From: Mycobacterium europaeum
Lineage (GTDB): Bacteria > Actinomycetota > Actinomycetes > Mycobacteriales > Mycobacteriaceae
NCBI RefSeq assembly: GCF_002102155.1
Contig: NZ_LQOU01000032.1
Coordinates: 62,001 to 126,000, forward strand
DNA: 64,000 nucleotides
Direction of reading: 5' to 3'
Program-made: the position numbers and the translations under genes
Shown: positions 1 through 11,611 of the stretch, in pieces
Position numbering within the stretch: position 1 is the stretch's first letter
Layout: each line of letters starts with the position of its first letter
Notes under the pieces: model-generated
Databases searched by the model: none
What the model was told of the DNA's origin: nothing
The model's input: only the letters and a program-made list of their open reading frames with translations

Positions 1-420
1 AAACAGCGCATGCTCTTGGGGCGTGCAGAATCCCATGACCTTCTCCACGCCGGCGCGGTTGTACCACGACCGGTCGAACAACACGATCTCCCCTTTGGCG
101 GGCAGGTGGGCGATGTAGCGCTGGTAATACCACTGGCCCCGCTCCCGGTCGGTCGGCGAGGGCAGCGCCGCGATGCGGGCGACCCGCGGATTGAGGTATT
201 CGGTGATCCGCTTGATGGTGCCGCCCTTGCCCGCCCCGTCGCGGCCTTCGAAAACGACCACCAGGCGCTGGCCGGTATGGCGCACCCATTCTTGTAGCCT
301 CACCAATTCCGTTTGCAGTCGGAACAATTCAGCTTCGTATACCTCATCGGAAATCCTGGGCGCGTTTGCCGCAGTTGATTTCGCCGGCCTCGCCTTGGCG
401 CTCTTCGTCGCAGTGCTCAC
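1..420 (-). CDS. ppk2: Polyphosphate kinase 2, N-terminal part (cut by window edge)
   Basis: The minus strand reads from a GTG at 420 into the window edge, giving about 140 residues of a PPK2-family kinase. This family moves phosphate between polyphosphate and nucleotides and mainly makes GTP or ATP from polyphosphate. The Walker A motif GRDGAGKGG lies at about residues 59-67. It is followed by the family signatures [14 protein letters not shown] and [17 protein letters not shown]. The reading frame upstream of 420 is open but has no usable start codon, so the GTG, 45 bp after the stop of the upstream acyltransferase-like gene, is the likely start. The basic, Ala/Lys-rich first 20 residues are poorly conserved in this family. 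The gene order matches Rv3232c following Rv3233c/Rv3234c. The C-terminal half is not in the window. Confidence 0.95.
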   Translation of the reverse strand, partial: MSTATKSAKARPAKSTAANAPRISDEVYEAELFRLQTELVRLQEWVRHTGQRLVVVFEGRDGAGKGGTIKRITEYLNPRVARIAALPSPTDRERGQWYYQRYIAHLPAKGEIVLFDRSWYNRAGVEKVMGFCTPQEHALF

Positions 421-464
421 ATCAACGAATGATAGAACCGGCCACCGATTTTCACCGTGACTAA

Positions 465-1883
465 TTACCGGGAAGCTTCCAGCAATTCCTCGAGCGATTG
501 GCTCAACAGGCCCGGCAGCAGCTCGACGTCGCTCATCGCTTCGCGGTCGGCGTTGATGCCGAAATACAGCATGCCGTTGTAGGACGTCACGCTGATGGCC
601 AGCGCCTGGTTGTGCAGCAGGGGCGGGACGCCGTAGGTCTCCAGCAATTTGGTGCCGGCGATGTACATCTGCGACTGGGCCCCCGGCGCATTGGTGATCA
701 GCAGGTTGAACGTCCGCCTGGAGAAGCTGGGGAAACTGGTGGCGACCCGGATGCCCATGGCGTGCAGCGTCGGCGGCGCGAATCCGGACAGGGTGACGAT
801 GGTCCTGGCGTCCACCAGGCGGGCGGCCGTCGGGTTCGACTCGGTGGCGTGCGCGATCTGCGACAGCCGCACCACCGGGTTCGGCTCCCCCACCGGCAGG
901 TCGACCAGGAACGGCATCACCTGGCCGATGGCCTGGCCGGGGCCGGTCGCGTCGAGCTGGCTGTCGGCGTAAATGGACAGCGGCGCCATGGCGCGCACGG
1001 TCGCGGTCGGCGACACCGCCACCCCGCGTGACATCAGCCAGTTGCCCAGGGCGCCGGCGATCACCGCGAGCACGACATCGTTGACGTCGCAGTCGTAGCG
1101 CGCGCGCACGGTGCGGTAGTCGTCGAGGTTGCAGCTCGCGACCGTGAATCGCCGGTGCCGGGACACGTTGGCATTGAGCGGGCTGCTCGGCGCGGTGCCG
1201 CGCGCCACGGTCCGCGCGAAATCGACGACCCGGCGACCCGCGGCCAGGAGTTCGCCATGGTTGGTCACCAGGCCGCCGATCGTCGACCCGACGGCCTGCA
1301 GCTGGGTGGTCGGCCCCACGAACCAGTCGCCGATGGCCCCGAAGATCAGCCGCGCGTTGCCCGGGTCGCGTTCCGGGACCCAGATGTCCTCGACCAGGGC
1401 CGGCGGGCGCCTGGTGCGATCGGCGATGACGTGGTTGATCTCCAGCGCCGCCATGCCGTTGATCAGGGCTTGATGCGACTTGGTGTAGAGGGCGACCCGG
1501 TTCTTGGCCAGGCCCTCGACCAGATACATCTCCCATAGCGGCCGCGACTTGTCCAGCGGCCGGGCGGCCAGCCGGGCGATCAGCTCGTGCAGCTGTTCGT
1601 CGCTGCCCGGGGAGGGCAGCGCCGAGCGCCGCACGTGATAGGTGATGTCGAAGTCGGCGTCGTCGATCCACACAGGCCGGGCCGGGCCCACCCGCACCTC
1701 GCGCACCTTCTGCCGGTAGCGCGGGATTTGCGGCAACCGCCGTTCCACCGTGGACAGCAGCGTCTCGTAGCTCAATCCCGCGCGCGGACGGCGCAGGATC
1801 GACAGCGATCCGACGTACATCGGGGTGGCCGTGTTCTCCAGCCGGTAAAACGCCGCGTCCGATGGGGACAACCGGGTCACCAT
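465..1883 (-). CDS. Wax ester synthase/diacylglycerol acyltransferase family protein (Tgs3-like), degraded active site
   Basis: This 472-residue protein has the WS/DGAT fold order: an N-terminal condensation-like half (PMYVGSLSI near residue 21) and a C-terminal DUF1298 half ([32 protein letters not shown]). The family uses an HHxxxDG motif to acylate diacylglycerol or alcohols. Here the equivalent is HQALING at residues 137-143, so the second, catalytic His is Gln and the Asp is Asn. Activity is therefore doubtful. I chose the ATG at 1883 because the next 43 upstream codons are Pro/Arg-rich and unlike the family. It is the counterpart of Tgs3 (Rv3234c/Rv3233c), which I recall as two genes in H37Rv but which is one intact frame here. 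It is divergent from the gene at 2069. Confidence 0.9.
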   Translation of the reverse strand: MVTRLSPSDAAFYRLENTATPMYVGSLSILRRPRAGLSYETLLSTVERRLPQIPRYRQKVREVRVGPARPVWIDDADFDITYHVRRSALPSPGSDEQLHELIARLAARPLDKSRPLWEMYLVEGLAKNRVALYTKSHQALINGMAALEINHVIADRTRRPPALVEDIWVPERDPGNARLIFGAIGDWFVGPTTQLQAVGSTIGGLVTNHGELLAAGRRVVDFARTVARGTAPSSPLNANVSRHRRFTVASCNLDDYRTVRARYDCDVNDVVLAVIAGALGNWLMSRGVAVSPTATVRAMAPLSIYADSQLDATGPGQAIGQVMPFLVDLPVGEPNPVVRLSQIAHATESNPTAARLVDARTIVTLSGFAPPTLHAMGIRVATSFPSFSRRTFNLLITNAPGAQSQMYIAGTKLLETYGVPPLLHNQALAISVTSYNGMLYFGINADREAMSDVELLPGLLSQSLEELLEASR

Positions 1884-2068
1884 AGGGCGCTGTCCTCCTC
1901 GTCGAATCATCGCCGGCGTCGCTGAGGGAGATTTCCCGCCCACGGTAATCGCCGGGCCGGGGCCCGGCCGAGCGCGGGTACGCGCGGGCGCGAGTTGTGC
2001 CATGATGACCACTGCCTGCCACTCTCCAGCGGGCTCTGAGGTCCGGCCGTCGAGTTGGAGAGTGCGCG

Positions 2069-2617
2069 TTGAACACCAGTCCCGTCGTGCGTCCGCCCGA
2101 CGCCTTCGCCGTCTCGCCCGTCGTCGACTACGAGCCTCCGGCGCAAGACGTACCGCGCAATGCCCCGGCCTGCCGGCGATCGCCCCGCGCGCCGTCGCTG
2201 CGGCGCAGCACCCACGCGCCGCGCCGGCCCCACCCGCCCGGAAGGCCGGCGGCCGAGGCCCGCGCCGCCGTGTCGGCGCCGATGCGGCAGGCCGCGGCGT
2301 TCGCCGACGCGGCGCTGCGCCGGGTCCTGGAAGTCATCGACCGCCGCCGGCCGGCCGCCCAGCTGCGGCCCCTGCTGGCGCCCAGCCTGGTGGATTCCGT
2401 GCTCGCGGCGGGCCATTCGGCCACCGGTCAGCGGGGCGCCGCGGTGCTGCGACGGATGCGGCTGCAGCCGGCCGGGCACCGGGACCCCGACTCCGCGGCG
2501 GAGGTCTGCGGCTCGTACAGCCGCGGGAACCGGATCCACGCCATCGCCTGCCGCGTCGAGCGGGTCCCCGCCGATTCCGGGACAAGGTGGCTCGTGGTGG
2601 CCCTGCACATCGGTTGA
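2069..2617 (+). CDS. Rv3235-family hypothetical protein
   Basis: This 182-residue protein starts at TTG, with GGAG 8 nt upstream. The first 70 residues are Pro/Arg-rich and probably disordered. The C-terminal domain (about residues 75-182) contains a helix rich in Ala/Arg, then [12 protein letters not shown] and a strand region [14 protein letters not shown]. This matches the actinobacterial Rv3235 family, whose genes often sit close to secA. No enzymatic motif is visible and the function is unknown. It stands alone on the plus strand between divergent and convergent neighbours, and its 3' end lies 9 bp from the stop of the antiporter gene. Confidence 0.75.
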   Translation: MNTSPVVRPPDAFAVSPVVDYEPPAQDVPRNAPACRRSPRAPSLRRSTHAPRRPHPPGRPAAEARAAVSAPMRQAAAFADAALRRVLEVIDRRRPAAQLRPLLAPSLVDSVLAAGHSATGQRGAAVLRRMRLQPAGHRDPDSAAEVCGSYSRGNRIHAIACRVERVPADSGTRWLVVALHIG

Positions 2618-2626
2618 CCCGTCAGG

Positions 2627-3784
2627 TCAGCGCACGGGACCGGCGCTGGGCGCCAGCGGGCCGCCCGTGTAGCGGGCCAGCACCGGCCCGGCGATCGCCA
2701 TGACGAAGACGTACGACGTCGCCAGCGCGGCGACCGCGGGGATCGACGTGCCCGCCAACCCGATGATGATCAGCGAGAACTCGCCCCTGGCGATCAGCGC
2801 GGTGCCCGCGCGCAGCTGTCCGCGCCGCGCCACCCCGTCGCGCCGGGCGGCGAAGACCCCGGTGGCGACCTTGGTCGCCGCGGTCACCGCGGCCAGGATC
2901 AGCGCCGCCGGCAGCATCGGGATCAGCTCCTTCGGATCCACCGAAAAGCCGATCGCCAGAAAGAAGATGGCGGCGAACAGGTCCCGCAGCGGACCCAGCA
3001 CCTGGCGCGCCCGGTTCGCCGTCTCCCCGGTGAGCGTCAGGCCCACCAGGAAGGCGCCCACCGCGGCCGACGCGTGCAGGGATTCCGCCACGGCCGCCAC
3101 GATCAAGGTGATGCCCAGCACCCTCAGCAGGAGCTGTTCGGACTCGGGGTGTTCGACCAACCGGCCCACGTGGTGGCCCCAGCGGTAGGACGCGGCGAAC
3201 GCCGCCAACAGCGCGGCCACCGCCGCCACCATGCCCACGACGGCGTGCGGCCAACCGCCCCCCGAGGCCAGGACGGCGAACAGCGGCAGGTAGGCCGCCA
3301 TCGCGAAGTCCTCGAGGACCAAAACGGAGAGCACGGCCGGGGTCTCCCGGTTACCGAGCCGGCGCAGGTCCTCCAGCAGGCGCGCGATGACGCCCGACGA
3401 GGAGATGTAGGTGACCCCGGCCAGGCACAGGATCGCCACCCCGTCCAGTCCCAGCAGCCAGCCGGCGATCGCGCCGGGCGTGGCATTGAGGACGACGTCG
3501 ACGCCCGCGGAGGGCAGGTGGTGGCGCAGGCTGGCGGCGAATTCCGCCGCGGAGAACTCCAGGCCCAGGGTCAGCAGCAGCAGCACCACGCCGATGGGCG
3601 CGCTGGTCGTGATGAACTGGCCCCCGGCGTCCAGCGGAAGGATCCCGCCCTTTCCCAGCGACAGGCCCGCCAACAGGTAGACCGGGATCGGGGACAACGC
3701 GAACCGGCGCGCGACGCCGCCCAGGACGGCCAGCGTGGCCAGGAGGGCGCCGAGCTCGAGCAGCAGCGCCCACGAAACCTGCAC
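2627..3784 (-). CDS. Cation/proton antiporter, CPA2/KefB-KhtU type
   Basis: This 385-residue integral membrane protein has about 12 hydrophobic segments and belongs to the Na+/H+ exchanger (CPA2) family. Visible signatures are GLEFSAAEF, the re-entrant loop GLDGVAILCLAGVTYISSSG, LVLEDFAM and LIARGEFSLIIIG. Such proteins export K+ or another monovalent cation in exchange for protons. I chose the GTG at 3784 because it lies 4 bp after the stop of the RCK_C gene at 3789 and leads directly into the first membrane helix (VSWALLLELGALL). The pair matches Rv3236c-Rv3237c and resembles Bacillus KhtU-KhtT, in which the soluble partner gates the antiporter. Confidence 0.9.
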   Translation of the reverse strand: MQVSWALLLELGALLATLAVLGGVARRFALSPIPVYLLAGLSLGKGGILPLDAGGQFITTSAPIGVVLLLLTLGLEFSAAEFAASLRHHLPSAGVDVVLNATPGAIAGWLLGLDGVAILCLAGVTYISSSGVIARLLEDLRRLGNRETPAVLSVLVLEDFAMAAYLPLFAVLASGGGWPHAVVGMVAAVAALLAAFAASYRWGHHVGRLVEHPESEQLLLRVLGITLIVAAVAESLHASAAVGAFLVGLTLTGETANRARQVLGPLRDLFAAIFFLAIGFSVDPKELIPMLPAALILAAVTAATKVATGVFAARRDGVARRGQLRAGTALIARGEFSLIIIGLAGTSIPAVAALATSYVFVMAIAGPVLARYTGGPLAPSAGPVR

Positions 3785-3788
3785 CGGC

Positions 3789-4271
3789 TCAGCCCTTGTC
3801 GATGATCTGTTCGACGCCGGCGATGCCGTCATGGGTGCCGATGACGATCAAAACGTCTCGGGCGTGCAGCGTTTCGGCCGGGCCGGGCGAGGCGAGCACC
3901 TCCTCGTTGCGCACGATCGCGACGATGGAGGCGCCGGTGCGGGTGCGGGCGCGGGTGTCGCCCAGGGGGTGGCCGACGAACGGGCTGCCGGCCAGGATGT
4001 GGACCTGACCCGTCTCGAGTCCGGGTATTTCGCGGGCCAGCTCGGTGAACCGCTCGGCGATCCGGGGCGCCCCCAGGATCTGGGCCACCGCCTCGGCCTC
4101 TTCGTCACTGAGCTGCAGGAGCGGCCGGGCCTCGTCCGGGTCCTCCCGGGCATAGACGACGACCTCGAACTCGCCGCTTCGCCGCGCGATGATGCCGATG
4201 CGGTCGCCCTTGTGGTCGGTGAATTCGTAGCGAAGGCCGACGCCCGGCAGCAGCACCTCCTTGACATCCAT
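3789..4271 (-). CDS. RCK_C (TrkA-C) regulatory subunit of the antiporter, KhtT-like
   Basis: This soluble 160-residue protein ends in an RCK_C/TrkA-C domain (about residues 72-158), with the conserved pattern FVGHPLGDTRARTRTGASIV followed by LIVIGTHDGIAGVE. The N-terminal part (EVLLPGVGLRYEF) is typical of KhtT-like proteins. In that family the domain binds a nucleotide and controls the partner K+/H+ antiporter. It is the first gene of a two-gene unit, and the antiporter start follows 4 bp after its stop. Start ATG at 4271. The counterpart is Rv3237c. Confidence 0.9.
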   Translation of the reverse strand: MDVKEVLLPGVGLRYEFTDHKGDRIGIIARRSGEFEVVVYAREDPDEARPLLQLSDEEAEAVAQILGAPRIAERFTELAREIPGLETGQVHILAGSPFVGHPLGDTRARTRTGASIVAIVRNEEVLASPGPAETLHARDVLIVIGTHDGIAGVEQIIDKG

Positions 4272-4342
4272 GCGGTCAATCCTGACAGGTCGGCCGGTGG
4301 TGCGGTCGCCGGATCGCGGGGCTCCTAGAGAACTGCTGTGAA

Positions 4343-5098
4343 TCAGCCCTGCCGGGCCACGCCGGTGGGCTGCCGGCGCGGAATCGGCAGCAGCATCGAC
4401 ACCTCGCGGCGGTAGTCGCGGTACTGGGGACCGAGCGTCGCGACCAGGTCACGCTCCTCCAGCTGCGTGGCGACGAGGACGTAGATCGTCATGCCCGTCG
4501 AGAACAGCAGGTGCCCGGCCGTCATGACGGGCGCGGCCCAGAACGCGATGACCATGCCGAGCATCAGGGGGTGGCGCACCACGCGGTAGAGCAGGCGGAC
4601 GCGGAATTCGACGCTGGTATAGGGCTCTTGGCGCGAAGCCAGATACACCTGCCGGAGCCCGAACAGGTCGAAATGGTTGATCAGGAACGTCGAGAGCAGC
4701 GCTATGGCCCAGCCGAGCCAGAACAGCGCCCACAACACCGCGCGGACGGCCGGCTGCCGCACGTCCCAGATGACCGTCGGCATCGTTCGCCATTGCCAGT
4801 ACAGCAGGGCCAGCACCGCGCTGGACAGCAGCACATAGGTGCTGCGTTCGATCGGTGACGGCACGACGCGGACCCACCATCGCTTGAATGCGGGGCGGGC
4901 CATCACGCTGTGCTGCACCCCGAACGCGGCCAGCAGCGCCGCGTTGATCAGTACGGCCGTGGCGAGGGGCGCGGCGGGCCCATGATCGACGCTTCGTGGC
5001 ACCGCGAAGTTTCCCAGGAAGCCGATGAGATACAAGAAGGCCGCGAGGAAGAGCAGGTACGCCGCGGCGCCGTAGCCAAGCGTCAGGTATCGCTTCAT
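4343..5098 (-). CDS. mddA: Integral membrane methyltransferase, MddA/isoprenylcysteine methyltransferase-like
   Basis: This 251-residue membrane protein has about six hydrophobic segments. It carries the ICMT-like SAM-binding signature YRVVRHPLMLGM (about residues 171-182), QLEERDLVATLGPQY and YRREVSMLLP near the C-terminus. The architecture fits methanethiol S-methyltransferase (MddA), which uses SAM to make dimethyl sulfide, and the NnrU/ICMT superfamily in general. The counterpart is Rv3238c. The substrate is inferred from family resemblance only. Start ATG at 5098; downstream of its stop is a 71-bp gap before the RCK_C gene start. The region upstream holds two hairpins that follow secA1. 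Confidence 0.8.
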   Translation of the reverse strand: MKRYLTLGYGAAAYLLFLAAFLYLIGFLGNFAVPRSVDHGPAAPLATAVLINAALLAAFGVQHSVMARPAFKRWWVRVVPSPIERSTYVLLSSAVLALLYWQWRTMPTVIWDVRQPAVRAVLWALFWLGWAIALLSTFLINHFDLFGLRQVYLASRQEPYTSVEFRVRLLYRVVRHPLMLGMVIAFWAAPVMTAGHLLFSTGMTIYVLVATQLEERDLVATLGPQYRDYRREVSMLLPIPRRQPTGVARQG

Positions 5099-5186
5099 GG
5101 GCTAAGTGTCCGCCGCGCGGGCGCGCTCGCCTATAGGTCGATTGCCTCATCTTCGCGAAGGCGGGCGCTAGGCAATTTTGACCAGT

Positions 5187-5214
5187 CCGAGCGTGAAGCT
5201 ACCTTCACGCTCGG
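5187..5214. repeat. Perfect 12-bp hairpin, copy 1 of a tandem pair
   Basis: CCGAGCGTGAAG at 5187-5198 is followed by a 4-nt loop and its exact reverse complement at 5203-5214. It lies downstream of the secA1 stop, so it could fold in the secA1 3' end as part of a tandem terminator. The same sequence family occurs at 31884-31940. Confidence 0.9.
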
Positions 5215-5215
5215 C

Positions 5216-5245
5216 GCCGAGTGTGAAGGTGGCTTCACGCTCGGC
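5216..5245. terminator. Second hairpin of the tandem pair after secA1
   Basis: Arms of 13 bp at 5216-5228 and 5233-5245 flank a 4-nt loop, with a single mismatch between the arms. It starts 9 bp after the secA1 stop codon on the minus strand. No U-tract follows. Mycobacterial terminators lacking a U-tract and tandem (U-shaped) arrangements have been proposed, so a termination role is plausible but inferred. Confidence 0.6.
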
Positions 5246-5253
5246 GGAAAGCC

Positions 5254-8079
<2,826 letters not shown>

Positions 8080-8123
8080 GGTGTTGTCCCCTTTTTCGGG
8101 ATGTTCCCCTGTTGGTAGGAGTC

Positions 8124-8154
8124 TCTATAAGGCGACTCCCATGGTAGGTGACAA
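8124..8154 (-). promoter_or_regulatory. Probable secA1 promoter overlapping an inverted repeat
   Basis: On the minus strand a -35-like TTGTCA (8154-8149) and a -10-like TATAGA (8129-8124) are about 19 nt apart, 45 bp before the secA1 GTG. A 6-bp inverted repeat (8118-8123 with 8134-8139) flanks the -10 region. Promoter assignment is by sequence inspection only. Confidence 0.45.
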
Positions 8155-8189
8155 CCCCGCGGGGGCCGTCCAACCTCAGGAGGGCCTGC

Positions 8190-8873
8190 TCAGGCGAGCC
8201 TGATCAGCCCGTAGTCGTAGCCGTGGCGGCGGTAGACCACGCAGGGCCGTTCGGTCTGCTTGTCGTGGAACAGGAAGAAGTCGTGCCCGACGAGCTCCAT
8301 CTCGTAGAGCGCGTCGTCGACCGTCATCGGCGTGGCCGGGTGCTCCTTGGTGCGCACGATGCGCCCGGGCTCGTGGTCGGTCTCGGCGCCGTCATGGTCG
8401 AGGGGCGGCTCCGGCAGGGGTTCGGCCGGCGGCGCCGGCACCACCGCGGTGGCGGCGGCCAGCGACACCGGCGTCTTGTCGCCGTAGTGGACCTTGCGGC
8501 GGTCCTTGGCGCGGCGCAGCCGGTTCTCCAGCTTGTCGACCGCGGACTCGAACGCCGCGTAGAAGCTGTCGGCGCAGGCCTCGGCCCGGCTCACCGGCCC
8601 GCGGCCGCGCGCGGTGATCTCGACGCGTTGACACGATTTGCGCTGGCGCCGGTTCGGCGCGTGTTTGAGCTCGACATCAAAGAGGTAGATGGAGCGATCG
8701 AACCGCTCGAGGCGGGCGAGTTTCTGGGAGACGTAGAGGCGGTAGTGATCGGGGACTTCTACATTGCGGCCCTTGAAGACCACGTCGGCGCTGGTCGTCG
8801 GTTGAGCTTGGCCGTCGGTGTGCGTCGGCGGTTGGTCGAGAATCTGACCGGAATCCACGGATAGCCTTGACAT
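8190..8873 (-). CDS. hpf: Long-form ribosome hibernation promoting factor (mycobacterial protein Y)
   Basis: This 227-residue protein has an N-terminal RaiA/HPF domain (about residues 25-125: VVFKGRNVEVPDHYRLYV, KLARLERFDRSIYLFDVEL). A linker rich in Pro and acidic residues follows, then the C-terminal dimerisation domain (about 170-227: MTVDDALYEMELVGHDFFLF, YRRHGYDYGLIRLA). Such proteins bind the 30S decoding centre and silence ribosomes in starvation or hypoxia. The start is ATG at 8873; a TTG three codons upstream is possible. The counterpart is Rv3241c. About 307 bp without a gene separate it from the comF-like gene; I see no clear promoter or RNA there. Confidence 0.93.
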   Translation of the reverse strand: MSRLSVDSGQILDQPPTHTDGQAQPTTSADVVFKGRNVEVPDHYRLYVSQKLARLERFDRSIYLFDVELKHAPNRRQRKSCQRVEITARGRGPVSRAEACADSFYAAFESAVDKLENRLRRAKDRRKVHYGDKTPVSLAAATAVVPAPPAEPLPEPPLDHDGAETDHEPGRIVRTKEHPATPMTVDDALYEMELVGHDFFLFHDKQTERPCVVYRRHGYDYGLIRLA

Positions 8874-9180
8874 ACGTGACAACTCGTTTCTCTTTCACGT
8901 CGCACGCGCCCTGCGTGCCCGGCTTACTACGACGCGCCGACGAGGTGGGAGAGCGGTCCTTTCAACAGGTAACCGCCGCAGGCTGCTCGCCGATGCAAGG
9001 TGTCGAATACTCACCCCTTCCCGCGAGTGGGGTCTCAACCTGGGAACGTCGCGACCAGTGAAGTCAGCCCAGTGAGTCGATTGATGTTGTCCTCGACGTT
9101 AGCTCTTGTTCGCCTCGCCATGCCACTGATTTCGCGGAGGTGTTGCGAGTTCTTCACATACTCTTGGCGGCCGCACAGCC

Positions 9181-9813
9181 TCACGCGACCGCGACCGTCA
9201 GCACGGCCGCGACCCGCACGCCGGCGGCGCTCAACACCCGCACCGACTCGCGCGCCGTCGCCCCGGTGGTGACGATGTCGTCGACGATCAAGGCCTCGCT
9301 GACCGGCCGTGTTCCCCGCAGCAGCACCCGGCCCGCGACGTTGCGCTCGCGGGCGGCCGTCCCCAGGCCCACCGAGTCGCGAACCAGCGCCCTCATCCGC
9401 AGCGCCGGGACGACGCTGATGGCCGGGTGGCCGGCCACCGCGGCGCGCGCCAGCCGGGTGACCGGATCGCCCCCGCGCCGGCGCGCCGCCGAACGGCGCG
9501 TCGGAGCCGGCACGACCGTCACCGGCGTTTCGACGATCCCCCACGACAGCAGCCGGTGCACCCCGGTGGCCAGCGCGGCCGCCAACGGCCCGACGAGGTC
9601 GGCGCGGCCGTGCTCCTTGAGCTCCAGGATCGCCTGCCGGCGCGCGCCGGCGTAGCGGCCGAGCGCGAACACCGGCACCCCCGGGTCGACCCGCGGGTTC
9701 ACCACGTGCGGCTGGTCGGGCGCCACCGACAGCTCCCGGGCGCACGCGTCACACCAGCGGGTCGACGGCGCCCCGCAGCCGCCGCACTGCAGCGGCAGGA
9801 TGAGGTCGAGCAC
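9181..9813 (-). CDS. ComF-family phosphoribosyltransferase-like protein
   Basis: This 210-residue protein has an N-terminal double CxxC zinc-ribbon (CGGC and CDAC within the first 25 residues). It ends in a type I phosphoribosyltransferase fold with the PRPP-binding loop ALIVDDIVTTGATARES (about residues 173-189). ComF proteins are linked to DNA uptake in competent bacteria, but the mycobacterial role is not established. Start GTG at 9813. The counterpart is Rv3242c. The lpqB stop lies 40 bp upstream; H37Rv, as I recall it, has an extra gene (Rv3243c) in this gap. Confidence 0.9.
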   Translation of the reverse strand: MLDLILPLQCGGCGAPSTRWCDACARELSVAPDQPHVVNPRVDPGVPVFALGRYAGARRQAILELKEHGRADLVGPLAAALATGVHRLLSWGIVETPVTVVPAPTRRSAARRRGGDPVTRLARAAVAGHPAISVVPALRMRALVRDSVGLGTAARERNVAGRVLLRGTRPVSEALIVDDIVTTGATARESVRVLSAAGVRVAAVLTVAVA

Positions 9814-9853
9814 GGCGCCAGTCTGGCGCGCGGGACCGACAACGCCGGTGGGG

Positions 9854-11611
9854 TCAGCCCGGGAGCACGGGGGCCGCCCCGAACACCGCCAACCCCGGCA
9901 CCTCCGACCAGCCCTGCTGGCTTTCGGCCGCCGACGCCGAATACTGCAGCACCCCCTGCGGGGCCCCGACGTAGATCGTCGACGGGTTGGCCGCGACGGT
10001 CAGCACCGGCATCTGCAGGCCGCGGGCGGGCGCGTCGGAGTTCACCCCGTCGAGGTTGACGTAGGACACGGGATGGCCGGCATCGGTACGCGTCACCACG
10101 ATGTCGTCGCCGGTGCGCCAGGACAACGAGACCACCGAGTTGCCCAGCCCGAAGCCGAGCCGCCGCGGGTAGGTCAGGGCGAACTGGCCGGCCTGGGTCT
10201 GCTCCACGCTGGCCAGGATCACCTGGCCGCCGATCACCATCGCGGCGCGCGTGCTGTCGCGGGACAGCTGCAGGTCGGTGATCGGCCCCGGGAAGCGGCT
10301 GGCCACGGCGACGGAATCGACCGGGATGCGGGCGGGTTGCCCCGACGCCGGCTCCTGGATCGCGCGCAGCACGTTGTTGCCGTCCACCACCGTCCAGACC
10401 GCGTCGTCCAGCGACCAGCTGGGCCGCGTCAGGCTGTGCCCGTCGGCGGACTGGACCGCCTCGCCGCCGAGGTCGCCGATCCACAGCGACGCCGCCTCGT
10501 CGGGCGCGCCCCGGTGCAGCGTGACGACGGACGCCACCTGCCGCCCGCTGCGGGACAGCGCGGCGCCGGTCTGGTCGCCCATGCGGCCGAAGGCGCCGGG
10601 CACGTTGCCGAAGCGCTGGCCGTCCAGCGACACCAGCGAGCCGTTCACCAGCGCGTGCAGCCCGGCGCCCGCGCCGTCGGCCACACCGGGGTCGGTGGCC
10701 GCCACATCGGAGGTCGTCCAGCCCTCGGCGAACCGGTCGTCCAGCGGCGCGCCGTCGGCGTTGATCACATACGGGCCCCGGATGTCGGCCCTGGCCAGCG
10801 TCCAGATGATCTGCGCGGCGAGCAATTGCCTGCTGTGCGGATCGGTGGTGGACAGCTTCTCCAGGTCGACGCGCGCCCCGCCGTAGCCGCGCCCGATCCC
10901 GTTCTTGCCGCCATCGGCCCGGGTCACCGGCCCGCGCAGCCGCAGCGGCGGGGCGAGCAGGTTGCGGACGGTGTGCGCCATCTCGGGCCGCGGGCCGCCG
11001 ATCAGCTTGGAGACCAATTCGGTGGCCAGCTGGTCGTGGTCGGCGACCGCGACGTAGCGCGGATCGGGAACCACCGTCTTGCCGGTGGGGTCGGCGAAGT
11101 ACAGCGTGTTGCGCTTGTAGGTCGCCTGAAACTGCTGCCAGTCCAGGAACACCCCATTGGGCAGCCGGTCGATGCGCCACCCGCCCGACGTCTTGACCAA
11201 CTCGATCGGGCCCGGGTCGGGCAGCACCCCCTCCGCGGTCTCGAACACCCCCATGTCCGACAGCGACCCGAGGATGTCCGCCCGCATGTTCGCCGAAACA
11301 CGTTCGGCCGCACGGGTTTCCACGAACACCACGTGGTCGATCAGCAGGGCGCTACCGGCGTCGTCCCAGGCGTTGGACGCCGACTGGGTGAGGAACTGCC
11401 GGGCCGCCAGATGCCGGTTCGCGGGATCGGCTGTGGCCTTGAGGAATTCGCGCAGCAGCACGTCGGGATCCATGCCCGGCGTCGGCTTGGGCAGGTTCGA
11501 CGGGGCCGGCCGTTCGACGGTGCCGATGGCCTGCGGGGCCGACGAGCTGGGCACCCCCGCGCAACCGGCCAGCACCACCGTGAGGAACACCAACCCGAGC
11601 AGGCGCCGCAT
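9854..11611 (-). CDS. lpqB: Lipoprotein LpqB, MtrAB accessory protein
   Basis: This 585-residue secreted lipoprotein has a signal peptide with lipobox LAGC, the lipidated Cys being residue 17. A GerMN domain (about residues 130-250) and a C-terminal beta-propeller-like LpqB domain follow. LpqB interacts with the extracellular part of MtrB and modulates MtrA phosphorylation and cell-wall homeostasis. The mtrB stop overlaps the start region: a GTG at 11614 gives a 4-bp GTGA overlap, and the ATG at 11611 has better spacing (6 nt) from GGAG. I chose the ATG. It is the third gene of the mtrA-mtrB-lpqB operon; the counterpart is Rv3244c. Confidence 0.96.
   Translation of the reverse strand: MRRLLGLVFLTVVLAGCAGVPSSSAPQAIGTVERPAPSNLPKPTPGMDPDVLLREFLKATADPANRHLAARQFLTQSASNAWDDAGSALLIDHVVFVETRAAERVSANMRADILGSLSDMGVFETAEGVLPDPGPIELVKTSGGWRIDRLPNGVFLDWQQFQATYKRNTLYFADPTGKTVVPDPRYVAVADHDQLATELVSKLIGGPRPEMAHTVRNLLAPPLRLRGPVTRADGGKNGIGRGYGGARVDLEKLSTTDPHSRQLLAAQIIWTLARADIRGPYVINADGAPLDDRFAEGWTTSDVAATDPGVADGAGAGLHALVNGSLVSLDGQRFGNVPGAFGRMGDQTGAALSRSGRQVASVVTLHRGAPDEAASLWIGDLGGEAVQSADGHSLTRPSWSLDDAVWTVVDGNNVLRAIQEPASGQPARIPVDSVAVASRFPGPITDLQLSRDSTRAAMVIGGQVILASVEQTQAGQFALTYPRRLGFGLGNSVVSLSWRTGDDIVVTRTDAGHPVSYVNLDGVNSDAPARGLQMPVLTVAANPSTIYVGAPQGVLQYSASAAESQQGWSEVPGLAVFGAAPVLPG

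Noticed and set aside
1884-2012. N-terminal extension of the WS/DGAT-like protein
   Set aside because: The 43 extra residues are Pro/Arg-rich and do not match the family, which begins at MVTRLSPSD.
8874-9180. RNA gene or promoter array in the hpf-comF gap
   Set aside because: I saw no stable hairpin with a terminator and no convincing promoter pair.
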